From: Bacteroides sp.
GTDB lineage: Bacteria > Bacteroidota > Bacteroidia > Bacteroidales > P3
Length of the DNA stretch: 64,000 bases
Direction: 5' to 3'
Assembly: GCA_023662825.1 (NCBI GenBank)
Contig: JAMPIH010000011.1
Coordinates: forward strand, 1 to 64,000
The notes beneath the pieces are model-generated. The model was not told where the DNA came from, searched no databases, and saw only the letters and a list, made by a program, of their open reading frames with translations. The position numbers were made by a program, and so were the translations under genes. Shown one piece after another: positions 7,601 to 16,938 of the stretch (its first letter is position 1; each line of letters begins with the position of its first letter).

Positions 7601-8821
7601 ATGAAAGCGAAATCAACAATCATACTGTTTCTGTGTATGTTGTCACAGATGGCATCGGCCAACCCGAATATAATCACGCGGGAGAGATGGGCGGCTTGGA
7701 GGATGGTATGGTCAATGTACCGGGAGTACACCCTTGACGACGGGCATCAGGGATTTCGGACCGACCAGTATTTCTTCGGCAAGGATACAACGATAGGAAA
7801 CGATGAATATTGGGAGGTATTTTGGCGAAAAAATAGTGATGAAAGAAACGAGGTATCGGCAGGTTACGCATTGCGGGAAGACAGCGTTCGTGTCTATGTC
7901 TATGATTATGCCGGCCAACGGGAACACGTGCTTTTCGATTTTTCCCTGCAAGTGAACGACGTGTTGGCCATGGATTGGGTGGAAGAAACGGACACGCGCA
8001 GAAACCCTGTGTTTCGGGCATTGGCCGTAGGAGACACCGTTATCTCAAACATGTACGGAGGCAGGAAAGGTTTTCATTATTTAAAAGTGTATGATACCGT
8101 CCATCAGGTTACGGACATGTGGATGAACGAGGTTGGCTCCGTTTCGCACGGCATAGCCTGGCGTAAGGATTTCGGGCGGTCGTTGGACACACTCGAAACC
8201 ATACTTTGCACCAACGCAGGGTCGGATTATAAAAATCCGGATTATACGTCCTGCTACATTTCGGAAGCTAAGCCTGAATATGTTTCCTGTACGGGAACAT
8301 TGATTTTGGCATTGACACCGTCGTTTGGTTTTCCCCCTATTGATTGTTGTGTTGAGGCGATAGCGATTAAGGTCGGTAACCTCACTCCTATCCTCAGTTA
8401 CAATTCAACTTGGGCGTTCGATGGTGCTCCACTTCAGGTTGAGGGCGTGGACTATGCGGAAGGTGACAGTGTGGAAGTGAAAGGATATGTTTCTTCAAGT
8501 TACGATATAGGCGGCAGGCTGTATTCCGAAATGCAGCTCGAATGCATCCGGAAAGTGGGCGCCGCCCCAACCGAGAAGCACCCAAAAGCGGAGTTAATCC
8601 TAAGCCCCAACCCCGCCGGCGAAACGATAACGCTCACCGCCACGGGCTGCAACCTCCAGAAGGTGGAGATACTGGACGTAAACGGGCGTGTTCTGTATGC
8701 CGCCACATTGGATAATCAAACCTCGTTCCGCTACAACGTGTCGTGGATGCCTTCGGGTATCTATCTCGCCCGCGTAAAGACTCCCTGCGGAGTGCTTACG
8801 GAAAAGTTTTCGGTAAGGTAG
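7601..8821 (+). CDS. Secreted protein with T9SS type A sorting domain
   Basis: The 406-residue protein starts with a signal peptide (MKAKSTIILFLCMLSQMASA). Its last 70 or so residues match a type IX secretion C-terminal domain: LSPNPAGETITLTA, VEILDVNGRVLY, then PSGIYLARVKT and EKFSVR. The middle (30-320) is unrecognised and has several Cys and Trp residues. The expected route is Sec export, passage through the T9SS outer-membrane channel, cleavage of the C-terminal domain, and release or surface anchoring. It follows the HEAT-like gene by 79 bp. A hairpin lies 35 bp downstream. Confidence 0.82.
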   Translation: MKAKSTIILFLCMLSQMASANPNIITRERWAAWRMVWSMYREYTLDDGHQGFRTDQYFFGKDTTIGNDEYWEVFWRKNSDERNEVSAGYALREDSVRVYVYDYAGQREHVLFDFSLQVNDVLAMDWVEETDTRRNPVFRALAVGDTVISNMYGGRKGFHYLKVYDTVHQVTDMWMNEVGSVSHGIAWRKDFGRSLDTLETILCTNAGSDYKNPDYTSCYISEAKPEYVSCTGTLILALTPSFGFPPIDCCVEAIAIKVGNLTPILSYNSTWAFDGAPLQVEGVDYAEGDSVEVKGYVSSSYDIGGRLYSEMQLECIRKVGAAPTEKHPKAELILSPNPAGETITLTATGCNLQKVEILDVNGRVLYAATLDNQTSFRYNVSWMPSGIYLARVKTPCGVLTEKFSVR

Positions 8822-8855
8822 TTCCGCGGCTTGGATGCAGCGGCCTTGATTCCTG

Positions 8856-8891
8856 CCCCGGCAATGCTCAAAATATCCGGCATTGCCGGGG
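8856..8891 (+). terminator. Hairpin after the T9SS cargo gene
   Basis: CCCCGGCAATG and CATTGCCGGGG form a perfect 11-bp stem with a 14-base loop. No clear T-run follows, so it may be a factor-dependent or RNA-stabilising hairpin rather than a simple terminator. Confidence 0.5.
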
Positions 8892-8930
8892 CTTGATTGT
8901 ATGGACGCCACCGGCAGAACATATTGGATT

Positions 8931-9024
8931 CGTATCTTTAACTCCGTTGAAGATACTCCGGCTCGGCGGAGCAACTTGAAAGCAAGCATTCAGTTGCTCC
9001 GCTCTCATCTTATTCGTATCTTTG
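8931..9024 (+). repeat. Promoter-associated hairpin element, copy 1 (before prfA)
   Basis: This element starts with the hairpin GTATCTT-loop-AAGATAC (8932-8956), continues with CTCGGC and a perfect 11-bp stem (8966-8976 with 8992-9002), and ends in CTTATTCGTATCTTTG (9009-9024). The first 37 bp match 30914-30950 at all but two positions, and the last 24 bp match 31061-31084 at all but two. The central stem-loops differ. It looks like a dispersed repeat that carries or captures a promoter. Confidence 0.6.
8994..9024 (+). promoter_or_regulatory. Promoter of prfA
   Basis: TTG at 8994-8996, a 20-bp spacer and TATCTTTG at 9017-9024 form a good Bacteroidota promoter 28 bp before the prfA start. The -33 TTG lies inside the right arm of the 11-bp stem of the repeat element. 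Confidence 0.65.
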
Positions 9025-9052
9025 CAGTTTGCACCACGCATAAGAATACCAC

Positions 9053-10132
9053 ATGGACAATATGTTAGACAAACTGGACGCGCTCAGCGCCCGGTACAGG
9101 GAAATCGAGGAAGAGATGAACCAGCCTGAGGTGATGCAGGATATGAAGCGTTACATCAAGCTGAGCAAAGACTACAAGGACATGCAGCCCATCGTGGCGG
9201 CGCATAAGGAATACCGCAACCTGCTTTCGAACATCGCGGCGGCCAAAGACGTGCTCAACAACGAGAAAGACGAGGAATTCCGCGAAATGGCCAAGGAAGA
9301 GCTGAACACCTACCTGCGCCAGAAAGACGAGACCGAGGAACGCATCCGCATCCTGCTCATTCCCGCCGACCCGCAGGACTCCAAGAACGCCATCGTGGAG
9401 ATACGCGCCGGAACCGGGGGCGACGAAGCCGCCATCTTTGCCGGCGACCTCTACCGCATGTACACCCGCTACTGCGACGCCAAGGGCTGGAAAGTGGAAA
9501 CGGTGGATTATACCGAAGGCACGGCGGGCGGCTACAAGGAAGTGATTTTCAACGTGTCGGGCGACGGTGTCTATGGCATCCTCAAATACGAGTCGGGCGT
9601 GCACCGCGTGCAGCGCGTACCCGCTACCGAAACAATGGGGCGCGTGCATACCTCGGCCGCCTCGGTGGCCGTGTTGCCCGAAGCCGACGAATTCGACGTG
9701 GAGCTGAAGGCCTCCGATATCCGCAAGGACACCTACTGTTCGTCGGGCCCCGGCGGTCAGTCGGTGAACACCACCTACTCGGCCGTGCGCCTCACCCATA
9801 TCCCCACCGGCATCGTGGTGGCCATCCAGGACGAGAAATCACAGATAAAGAACTACGAGAAGGCCTTGCGCGTGCTGCGTACCCGCATCTACGAAATCGA
9901 GTACCAGAAATACCTGGACGACATTTCCTCCAAGCGCAAGACCATGGTCTCCACCGGCGACCGTTCGGCCAAGATCCGCACCTACAACTATCCGCAGAGC
10001 CGCGTCACCGACCACCGGATCAACTTCACCACCCATAGCCTGGGCACGTTTATGGACGGCGACATCCAGGAAATCATCGATGCCCTGCAGCTGGCCGAAA
10101 ACGCCGAGAAGATGAAGGAGTCGGTGGGTTAA
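9053..10132 (+). CDS. prfA: Peptide chain release factor 1
   Basis: RF1 recognises UAA and UAG stops and releases the nascent chain. The 359-residue protein has the PxT-type anticodon tripeptide in VPATETMGRVHTS and the GGQ loop in SSGPGGQSVNTTYSAVRL, which enters the peptidyl transferase centre. An N-terminal coiled region precedes them (residues 1-100). Length is standard. ATG 9053 is used here; ATG 9062 is a possible alternative. pyrF follows 13 bp later, so the two are probably cotranscribed. Confidence 0.97.
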   Translation: MDNMLDKLDALSARYREIEEEMNQPEVMQDMKRYIKLSKDYKDMQPIVAAHKEYRNLLSNIAAAKDVLNNEKDEEFREMAKEELNTYLRQKDETEERIRILLIPADPQDSKNAIVEIRAGTGGDEAAIFAGDLYRMYTRYCDAKGWKVETVDYTEGTAGGYKEVIFNVSGDGVYGILKYESGVHRVQRVPATETMGRVHTSAASVAVLPEADEFDVELKASDIRKDTYCSSGPGGQSVNTTYSAVRLTHIPTGIVVAIQDEKSQIKNYEKALRVLRTRIYEIEYQKYLDDISSKRKTMVSTGDRSAKIRTYNYPQSRVTDHRINFTTHSLGTFMDGDIQEIIDALQLAENAEKMKESVG

Positions 10133-10145
10133 ACAACACACAGCC

Positions 10146-10961
10146 ATGAACAGACAGCAACTCATAGAACAGATACACGCCAAGAAATCGTTTCTCTGCG
10201 TGGGGCTCGACCCCGACATGGACAAGATTCCCGCCTGCGTAAAGGGCGCGGAAGACCCCGTTTTCGAGTTCAACCGCCGGATCATCGACGCCACCCTGCC
10301 TTACGCGGTGGCCTACAAACCCAATTCAGCCTTCTACGAAGCCTACGGCATCAAGGGGATGCTGAGTTTGCAGAAAACCGTCGATTACCTGCGCGACAAG
10401 AACGTGTTCACCATCGCCGACGCCAAGCGGGGCGACATCGGAAACACCTCCGCCCGTTACGCCAAAGCCTTCCTGAGCAAGGAAGGCGGATTCGATTTCG
10501 ACGCCCTTACCGTGGCGCCCTATATGGGTTCGGACTCGGTTCAGCCCTTCCTGCAGGAAGAAGGCAAATGGGTGATCCTGCTGGCGCTCACCTCCAATGC
10601 CGGTTCGGCCGACTTCCAGACCTGCCCCGAATGCAATCCGCCGCTCTACCAAAAGGTGCTGGCGGTTTCCAGACAATGGGGAACGCCCCGGAACATGATG
10701 TATGTGGTGGGCGCCACCCAGGCCGACATGCTTAAGGAAATACGCCGTATCGTGCCCGAACACTTCCTGTTGGTGCCGGGCGTGGGCGCACAGGGCGGCA
10801 GCCTGGAAGACGTATGCCGCAACGGGCTGATAAAAAACGACATCGGCCTGCTTATCAACGCCTCGCGCAGCATCCTCTACGCTTCCAAGGGCGAAGATTT
10901 CGCCTCGGCCGCCGCGCAGGAGGCCGAACGCATGCAACAAGAGATGAGCCGTTATGTGTAG
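10146..10961 (+). CDS. pyrF: Orotidine 5'-phosphate decarboxylase
   Basis: PyrF makes UMP from OMP, the last step of pyrimidine synthesis. The 271-residue protein is the longer subfamily with LCVGLDPDMDKIP at the start, the catalytic Asp-Lys-Asp array in IADAKRGDIGNTSARYAKAF (about residues 90-110), and LLVPGVGAQGGSLEDV near the phosphate site. It sits 13 bp behind prfA and overlaps the next gene by 8 bp. Confidence 0.96.
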   Translation: MNRQQLIEQIHAKKSFLCVGLDPDMDKIPACVKGAEDPVFEFNRRIIDATLPYAVAYKPNSAFYEAYGIKGMLSLQKTVDYLRDKNVFTIADAKRGDIGNTSARYAKAFLSKEGGFDFDALTVAPYMGSDSVQPFLQEEGKWVILLALTSNAGSADFQTCPECNPPLYQKVLAVSRQWGTPRNMMYVVGATQADMLKEIRRIVPEHFLLVPGVGAQGGSLEDVCRNGLIKNDIGLLINASRSILYASKGEDFASAAAQEAERMQQEMSRYV

Positions 10962-11895
10962 ATTTCTCAAACCTATCCGCCCGATCGGGATGCTGGGGAT
11001 TTTCCTGCTTCTGCCCGCCTTGCTTGGCGCGCAGACCGAAGTGTATTCCTGGCTGTTCAAGAACGGTGACGGCGAATGGATCGGCATGGCGGCCAGCGAG
11101 TCGAAAGGACGCGAGGGCAAGCCGTTCGTGGGCTGGATGCCGCTGCCCAAGAACGATTCGGCGGGCAAGGGCATGCTTTTTTCGAGTTCGCACACCGGCG
11201 CGGGCGAGTTCCTGTTCATCTTCAAGGGATTCGGCGGTCTGAGGCCCAATTCGCTCTACCGCATCTCCACCGTGTCTTCGTTCACGCTGGCGGGAACCGA
11301 AAACATCGAGCCGGGCAACCTGCACCTGAAGGTGGGCGGCACGCCCATACGCCCCAAGGTGAATTCGGGACGCCCCAACTTTTCCAAAGGCAAGGGTGCC
11401 GAATCGGGCCGCGACCTGTTCTGCGTGGGCACGATCCACGTGCAGAAAGACGACACCTCGCGGCGTTTCTTCGCCCAGAACTACGACGCGCCCGCCATCG
11501 TGGCCACCAACCATACGGGCACGCTCTTCATAGTGCTCGGCATCGAGACCAAGCCCGACGCCTACACGCCCGACATCTACCTGAACACGCTCCGCATCTG
11601 GTTCGACTACGTGGGGGTTGACAGCGCGCTGCTGGCCACCGACTACCGCATTTACTTCAACGAGACCGACAAGCCCAACGCCTATACCTTCGAGGTGGTT
11701 CCCGAAGAAGACGTGCTGAGCTACAACATCTATACGAAAGACGGCCACCTGGTGCTGGTGGAGGAAGAAACCGACTGCCTTCCCTCCTGCCCCAACCTGA
11801 TCGACGCCGCCATCCTGCCGCCCGACGACTATCTGGTGGAATTCGTTCTGCCCAACGACCGCCGCGTGGTAAAGCTGTTGCATATACATGAATAA
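10954..11895 (+). CDS. Secreted protein of unknown function
   Basis: The 313-residue product has an N-terminal hydrophobic segment (MLGIFLLLPALLGAQT) that looks like a signal peptide. The mature protein is rich in beta-strand patterns. The last 60 residues (SYNIYTKDGHLV, then DYLVEFVLPNDRRVVKLLHI) resemble a degenerate T9SS sorting domain, but the conserved Gly before the last strands is missing. The body is not recognised. The first codons overlap pyrF by 8 bp, so translation is likely coupled; gpmA follows after 19 bp. The frame is long and codon use matches the neighbours, so it is a real gene. Confidence 0.75.
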   Translation: MCRFLKPIRPIGMLGIFLLLPALLGAQTEVYSWLFKNGDGEWIGMAASESKGREGKPFVGWMPLPKNDSAGKGMLFSSSHTGAGEFLFIFKGFGGLRPNSLYRISTVSSFTLAGTENIEPGNLHLKVGGTPIRPKVNSGRPNFSKGKGAESGRDLFCVGTIHVQKDDTSRRFFAQNYDAPAIVATNHTGTLFIVLGIETKPDAYTPDIYLNTLRIWFDYVGVDSALLATDYRIYFNETDKPNAYTFEVVPEEDVLSYNIYTKDGHLVLVEEETDCLPSCPNLIDAAILPPDDYLVEFVLPNDRRVVKLLHIHE

Positions 11896-11914
11896 ACTTT
11901 AGCAAGATACGATC

Positions 11915-12661
11915 ATGAAAAAAGTTGTGTTAATCAGACATGGCGAAAGCGCCTGGAACAAAGAAAACCGCTTTACCGGATGGACCGATGTTGACCTTAG
12001 CCCCAAGGGCGTGGAAGAAGCCCGTCAGGCCGGAGAGTTGCTCAAGAAAGAAGGATTCCATTTTGACATGGCCTATACCTCCTACCTCACCCGCGCCATC
12101 AAGACCTTGAACACGGTGCTCGAAGAAATGGGACAGCTGTGGATTCCGGTGGAAAAGACCTGGCGTCTCAACGAAAAGCACTACGGTATGCTGCAGGGCT
12201 TGAACAAGGCCGAAACAGCCGAAAAATACGGGGAAGAACAAGTAAAGATCTGGAGAAGAAGCTACGATGTGGCTCCCAACCCGATGGAAGAAAACGATCC
12301 GCGCAGCCCGTTTCAGGATGCCCGCTATGCAGGCGTGGACAAGAAGAACCTGCCCCTCACCGAATCGCTTAAGGACACCGTGAACCGTATCGTGCCTTAC
12401 TGGACGGAAACCATCGTGCCCTCGATGAAGCATTGCAACGAGATCATCGTGGCCGCCCACGGCAACTCCCTGCGCGGTATCATCAAGTATATCAAGGGCA
12501 TTTCCGACGCCGACATCGTGTCGCTGAACCTGCCCACGGCCGTTCCCTACCTGTTCGAGTTCGACGACGACATGAACCTAAAGGGAGACCGCTTCTTGGG
12601 CGATCCCGAAAAGATCAAGGCCTTGATGGACGCGGTGGCCAATCAAGGAAAAAAGAAATAA
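11915..12661 (+). CDS. gpmA: 2,3-bisphosphoglycerate-dependent phosphoglycerate mutase
   Basis: GpmA interconverts 3- and 2-phosphoglycerate in glycolysis. [18 protein letters not shown] at 6-23 contains the phosphorylated His9, and [14 protein letters not shown] holds the second active-site His. [16 protein letters not shown] supplies the cofactor contacts. The length (248) is that of the cofactor-dependent form. It sits between a secreted unknown and aspS (28 bp ahead), in the rightward block that begins at prfA. Confidence 0.96.
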   Translation: MKKVVLIRHGESAWNKENRFTGWTDVDLSPKGVEEARQAGELLKKEGFHFDMAYTSYLTRAIKTLNTVLEEMGQLWIPVEKTWRLNEKHYGMLQGLNKAETAEKYGEEQVKIWRRSYDVAPNPMEENDPRSPFQDARYAGVDKKNLPLTESLKDTVNRIVPYWTETIVPSMKHCNEIIVAAHGNSLRGIIKYIKGISDADIVSLNLPTAVPYLFEFDDDMNLKGDRFLGDPEKIKALMDAVANQGKKK

Positions 12662-12689
12662 TCCAAAGACCGAAAAACTCAGGAAAACC

Positions 12690-14450
12690 ATGTACAGGAC
12701 ACATAACAACGGCGAACTGCGTCTTACCGATGCCGGCAAGGAAGTTTGCCTGTGCGGATGGGTGCAGCGTTCCCGCGATTTGGGCGGCATGACGTTCGTT
12801 GACTTGCGCGACCGTTACGGCATCACGCAAATCGTTTTCAATATGGAGACCGATGCGGCGCTCTGCGGCCAGGCCCGCGGACTGGGCCGCGAGTTCGTGG
12901 TTCAGGTAAAGGGTCTCGTGGCCGAACGCAGCAACAAGAACGCCAAGATTCCCACAGGCGAGATCGAAATCATCGCCTCGGAACTCAAGGTGCTGAACGC
13001 TGCCAAAACGCCTCCTTTCACGATCGAGGACCACAGCGACGGCGGCGACGAACTGCGCATGAAGTACCGCTACCTCGACCTTCGCCGCGACTGTGTGCGC
13101 AAGAACATCTCCCTGCGCCACCGCTTGGGCATCGAGATCCGCAAGTACATGGACAACTTAGGATTCATGGAAATCGAAACGCCTTTCCTCATTAAATCGA
13201 CCCCCGAAGGCGCACGCGATTTCGTGGTTCCCTCCCGCATGAACCCCGGCGAATTCTACGCCCTGCCCCAGTCACCGCAACAGTACAAGCAGCTGCTGAT
13301 GGTGGCCGGCTTCGACCGCTATTTCCAGATTGTGCGCTGCTTCCGCGACGAAGACCTGCGGGCCGACCGCCAGCCTGAATTCACGCAGCTGGACTGCGAG
13401 ATGTCGTTCGTGGAACAGGAAGACGTGCTGCAGACCTTCGAAGGCCTGATCCGCCACCTGTTCAAGATGGAGAAAGGCATCGAACTGCCGCCCCTGCCAC
13501 GCATGACCTGGCAGACGGCCATGGACAAATACGGTTCCGACAAGCCCGATATCCGTTTCGGCATGGAGTTCAACGCGCTCAAGGACGTATTCCCGCAAGG
13601 CAAGTTCAGCGTGTTCGACCAAAGCGAATGGATCGGCGGCATCGTGGTGGAAGGCGCGGCCGAATACACCCGCAAGCAATTGGACGAGCTCACCGAGTTC
13701 GTGAAGCGTCCGCAAGTGGGTGCCGGCGGCTTGGTGTATATCAAATACAATGCCGACGGCAGCTTCAAGTCTTCGGTGGATAAGTTCTATACGCCCGAAG
13801 ACCTTAAGAAAGTGGCTGAAGCCTGCGGCGCCAAGGCCGGCGACCTGATACTGGTGCTTTCAGGAAAGGCCGCCAAGACCAAGACCGCACTGGGTCAGTT
13901 GCGCCTTGAGATGGGCAGCCGCCTGGGACTACGCGACCCATTCAACTACAAGGTGCTTTGGGTCGTGGATTTCCCGCTTTTGGAATGGGACGAGGAAGCG
14001 AACCGCTTCTTTGCCATGCACCACCCCTTTACCGCACCCAAGCCCGAAGACGAATCTCTTCTGGAAAGTGATCCGGGCAAGGTGCGCGCCAACGCCTACG
14101 ATATGGTGATCAACGGCGTGGAAGTGGGCGGGGGATCCATCCGTATCCACAACCGCGACTTGCAGAAACGCATGTTCAACGCCCTCGGATTTTCCGATGA
14201 GGAAGCCCAGAACCAGTTCGGCTTCCTGATGAACGCCTTCGAGTTCGGCGCGCCTCCCCACGGGGGCCTTGCCTTCGGCTTCGACCGTCTTTGCGCGCTC
14301 TTCGGCGGGGCGGACAGCATCCGCGACTATATCGCATTCCCGAAAAACAACTCGGGCCGCGATGTGATGAGCGAATCGCCCTCGCCCATCAGCCAGGCGC
14401 AATTGGATGAACTGTTCCTCAAGACCACGGCTTCCGAAGCCCAAAAGTAA
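12690..14450 (+). CDS. aspS: Aspartate-tRNA ligase
   Basis: A class II aminoacyl-tRNA synthetase of 586 residues. An OB-fold anticodon-binding domain ([20 protein letters not shown], about 18-100) is followed by motif 2 ([20 protein letters not shown]), the bacterial GAD insertion, and motif 3 ([15 protein letters not shown]). The bacterial insertion and length favour the AspRS type; whether it discriminates Asp from Asn tRNA cannot be read by eye. A strong hairpin follows the stop. Confidence 0.97.
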   Translation: MYRTHNNGELRLTDAGKEVCLCGWVQRSRDLGGMTFVDLRDRYGITQIVFNMETDAALCGQARGLGREFVVQVKGLVAERSNKNAKIPTGEIEIIASELKVLNAAKTPPFTIEDHSDGGDELRMKYRYLDLRRDCVRKNISLRHRLGIEIRKYMDNLGFMEIETPFLIKSTPEGARDFVVPSRMNPGEFYALPQSPQQYKQLLMVAGFDRYFQIVRCFRDEDLRADRQPEFTQLDCEMSFVEQEDVLQTFEGLIRHLFKMEKGIELPPLPRMTWQTAMDKYGSDKPDIRFGMEFNALKDVFPQGKFSVFDQSEWIGGIVVEGAAEYTRKQLDELTEFVKRPQVGAGGLVYIKYNADGSFKSSVDKFYTPEDLKKVAEACGAKAGDLILVLSGKAAKTKTALGQLRLEMGSRLGLRDPFNYKVLWVVDFPLLEWDEEANRFFAMHHPFTAPKPEDESLLESDPGKVRANAYDMVINGVEVGGGSIRIHNRDLQKRMFNALGFSDEEAQNQFGFLMNAFEFGAPPHGGLAFGFDRLCALFGGADSIRDYIAFPKNNSGRDVMSESPSPISQAQLDELFLKTTASEAQK

Positions 14451-14455
14451 TTTTG

Positions 14456-14492
14456 CAAAAGGCGGAGACTTTCTGAGTTTCCGCCTTTATTA
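14456..14492 (+). terminator. Terminator after aspS
   Basis: GGCGGA-AC and GT-TCCGCC form an interrupted stem flanked by A-rich and T-rich runs, directly after the aspS stop. It separates aspS from the endonuclease gene. Confidence 0.75.
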
Positions 14493-14514
14493 TAATCTTT
14501 AAATCCTGCCTGTA

Positions 14515-15612
14515 ATGAAAAAGGTTGTTGGTCTTTTGCTGCTGTTCTGCCTTGTATGGGTATGCCGCGCCGACGAGCCCGAAGGCTATTACGATGCCGC
14601 CCTGCACAAAAAAGGGATTGAGCTGAAAGAAACGCTGTTCGGCATTATTAATGAGCATACGAAATTAACATACAAAGCCCTTTGGGACGCCTATCTGCAA
14701 ACCGATGCCGATGCGGACAGCAATATCATCGATATCTACAACGAATGTCCCTTCAAGTTCAGGGTTGACCAACATTCGGGGGGAAGTTCGGGAAGCAAAA
14801 CCAATCAATGCCTGAAATACAATAGGGAACATTCGTTTCCCAAAAGTTGGTTCCATGAAACCAAAGAAGGATCGCCAATGTACACCGACCTCTTCCACCT
14901 CTATCCCGTTTCGGGCTACGTAAATTCGCGCCGTAACAACAATCCTTTCGGGGAAGTGGCGAATCCCGAGGAAACCTTTACAGGAGGCAGCAAATTGGGG
15001 AATTGCACTTTTCCTGGATACACGGGTACTGTTTATGAACCATTGGATCAATACAAGGGAGATCTGGCCCGCACTTATTTTTATATGGCCACCTGCTACC
15101 ACGACAAAATCGCCACCTGGACTTCGGACATGCTGGCCGGCAACAATCAGGACGATTTCACCGAATGGAGCAAGGAATTACTGCTTAAATGGCATCTTCA
15201 GGATACGGTAAGCGAAAAGGAACGGAGGCGCAACGATTCCGTCTTTAAAATCCAGGGCAACCGCAATCCCTTTATCGACCATCCCGAATTGGTGGAAAAG
15301 ATATGGGGCGACGACACCGTCGGCTGGGGAGATACCGCCCTTGAACCTAACCCCACGCCCGGCGATACGGTAGACATCCAGAACCCGTTTTGGAACAAAT
15401 GTTCGGTAACGGTGTCGAACCGTTTCCTGCAAATCGATTACAGTGCGGGGCAAATGGAGTCGGTTGAGATTTTCAATACGTCCGGATCCCGTATCTGCGC
15501 CACCTTTGTGCGTCAGAGCCGTTTCGGCTACAGACTGCCCGCCGCCGGCATCTACATTGTGCGTATCGGCGTGGGCAAACGGCAATTTACACGAAAAGTG
15601 GCCGTGCTGTAG
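14515..15612 (+). CDS. Secreted endonuclease I family nuclease with T9SS sorting domain
   Basis: The 365-residue protein has a signal peptide (VVGLLLLFCLVWVCRADEP) and an endonuclease I (EndA/NucM-type) domain. The active-site segment is NREHSFPKSWF near residue 103, and FHLYPVSGYVNSRRNNNPFG follows as in DNA/RNA-cleaving members. The last 70 residues fit a type IX secretion sorting domain (VEIFNTSGSRI, AAGIYIVRIGVGKRQFTRKV). It should be a surface or released nuclease that digests extracellular nucleic acid. A TA-rich stretch precedes it, but no clear TAnnTTTG. Confidence 0.9.
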   Translation: MKKVVGLLLLFCLVWVCRADEPEGYYDAALHKKGIELKETLFGIINEHTKLTYKALWDAYLQTDADADSNIIDIYNECPFKFRVDQHSGGSSGSKTNQCLKYNREHSFPKSWFHETKEGSPMYTDLFHLYPVSGYVNSRRNNNPFGEVANPEETFTGGSKLGNCTFPGYTGTVYEPLDQYKGDLARTYFYMATCYHDKIATWTSDMLAGNNQDDFTEWSKELLLKWHLQDTVSEKERRRNDSVFKIQGNRNPFIDHPELVEKIWGDDTVGWGDTALEPNPTPGDTVDIQNPFWNKCSVTVSNRFLQIDYSAGQMESVEIFNTSGSRICATFVRQSRFGYRLPAAGIYIVRIGVGKRQFTRKVAVL

Positions 15613-15631
15613 GGGAAAAGAAAAATTTCCG

Positions 15632-15639
15632 TATATTTG
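15632..15639 (+). promoter_or_regulatory. -7 element of the exbB operon
   Basis: TATATTTG matches TAnnTTTG 113 bp before the exbB start. If used, it implies a leader of about 105 bases containing an imperfect GC-rich inverted repeat (around 15690-15705). Confidence 0.45.
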
Positions 15640-15752
15640 CCCGGCTTTAAGCAGACAGGCGCAAGCGTTACCGACTAAAAACCGACGCGGGCCTGCCGGC
15701 GGCCAAGTAATCAAAACCAAAGGATAACAAAGAAAAAAAAGTTCTAATCATC

Positions 15753-16577
15753 ATGAAAAAACTGATTGCATCCCTTTTTGTTGGAGCCATGTTTGTTTTT
15801 GGTTCCGCGATGGCTCAGGAAGCCGCTCAAGCCGAAACGCCGGCGGTAGAAACCGAAGAAGCTGTTGTTGAACAGACCGAAGAAGAAACCGTGGCCGTTG
15901 AAGAAACGGTTATCGAACAGGCTCCCGTTCAAGTTCAGCAGAAGTCGTTCCACCAGGCCCTCAAACAAAAATTCATCGAAGGTGGTGCCGGCTGGATGAC
16001 GCCCGTACTTTTGGTATTCATTCTCGGTTTGGCTTTGGTTTTCGAACGTATCATTTACTTGAACCTTGCCACCACCAACACCGAAAAGCTGCTCGCCAGC
16101 GTTGAAGACGCCCTGCAGAAAGGCGGTGTCGTGGCTGCCAAGGAAGTTTGCCGCAACACCCGCGGTCCCGTGGCCAGCATCTTCTACCAAGGTCTGGAAC
16201 GTGCCGACGAAGGCATCGACATGATCGAAAAATCGGTTACCTCCTACGGTGGCGTTCAGGTAGGTCGTCTGGAAAAGAACCTTTCCTGGATCGGTTTCGT
16301 AATCGCCGTGGCTCCTATGTTGGGGTTCTTGGGTACAGTAGTAGGGATGGTTCAGGCGTTCGACGATATCGAAGCCGCCGGTGATATCTCCCCGACCGTT
16401 GTTGCCGGTGGTATGAAAGTGGCCTTGTTGACCACCGTATTCGGTCTTATCGTGGCCATCGTTATCCAAACATTCTACAACTACCTCAGCTCCAAAGTGG
16501 ACGCTATCGTAAACAAGATGGAAGACGCTTCCATTTCGTTCATGGACTTGATCGTCAAGTACAACCACCAGAAATAA
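15753..16577 (+). CDS. exbB: MotA/TolQ/ExbB proton channel protein
   Basis: ExbB-type subunits form the inner-membrane proton channel that drives TonB-dependent uptake or related envelope work. The 274-residue protein has a signal-like N-terminus, then an acidic Glu/Val/Ala-rich stretch (about 25-65), a first membrane segment (PVLLVFILGLALVFERIIYL), and two more in the conserved C-terminal part (WIGFVIAVAPMLGFLGTVVG; VALLTTVFGLIVAIVIQTFY). It heads a four-gene operon with a small membrane protein and two ExbD proteins. Confidence 0.93.
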   Translation: MKKLIASLFVGAMFVFGSAMAQEAAQAETPAVETEEAVVEQTEEETVAVEETVIEQAPVQVQQKSFHQALKQKFIEGGAGWMTPVLLVFILGLALVFERIIYLNLATTNTEKLLASVEDALQKGGVVAAKEVCRNTRGPVASIFYQGLERADEGIDMIEKSVTSYGGVQVGRLEKNLSWIGFVIAVAPMLGFLGTVVGMVQAFDDIEAAGDISPTVVAGGMKVALLTTVFGLIVAIVIQTFYNYLSSKVDAIVNKMEDASISFMDLIVKYNHQK

Positions 16578-16597
16578 TTCGAAGGAGGCTTTAGGCT

Positions 16598-16933
16598 ATG
16601 GATACATTGATCAACATAGGGATGTTTGTGGTTTACGCGCTGCTGATTCTCGGAGTCTTGGCGGCCGTAGGCTTCTCCATCTACCAATTTGCCGGCAACT
16701 TCAAGCAAAACAAGACCTCGCTTTACGGTATTGTGGGTTTGGTTGTCATCTTCGTGATTTCCTATATCGTTTCGTCCGGTTCCGACATAAGTCAGGCCGT
16801 GTTCGACAAGGTGGGCGGAAATTACGGTTCCTCCAAAATGATCGGCGCAGGCATGATAATGTTCTACATTCTGTTCGGCATCACCCTGCTTACGCTTATC
16901 GGCACCGAAATTGCCAGACCGTTTAAAAAGTAA
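16598..16933 (+). CDS. Small three-segment membrane protein in the exb operon
   Basis: The 111-residue product has three predicted membrane helices (LINIGMFVVYALLILGVLAA, YGIVGLVVIFVISYIVSS, MIMFYILFGITLLTLIG). I know no biochemical role. It lies 20 bp after exbB and 5 bp before the first exbD, so it is very likely cotranslated with the proton-channel complex and may be an accessory subunit; that is inference from position. Confidence 0.8.
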   Translation: MDTLINIGMFVVYALLILGVLAAVGFSIYQFAGNFKQNKTSLYGIVGLVVIFVISYIVSSGSDISQAVFDKVGGNYGSSKMIGAGMIMFYILFGITLLTLIGTEIARPFKK

Positions 16934-16938
16934 CACTC

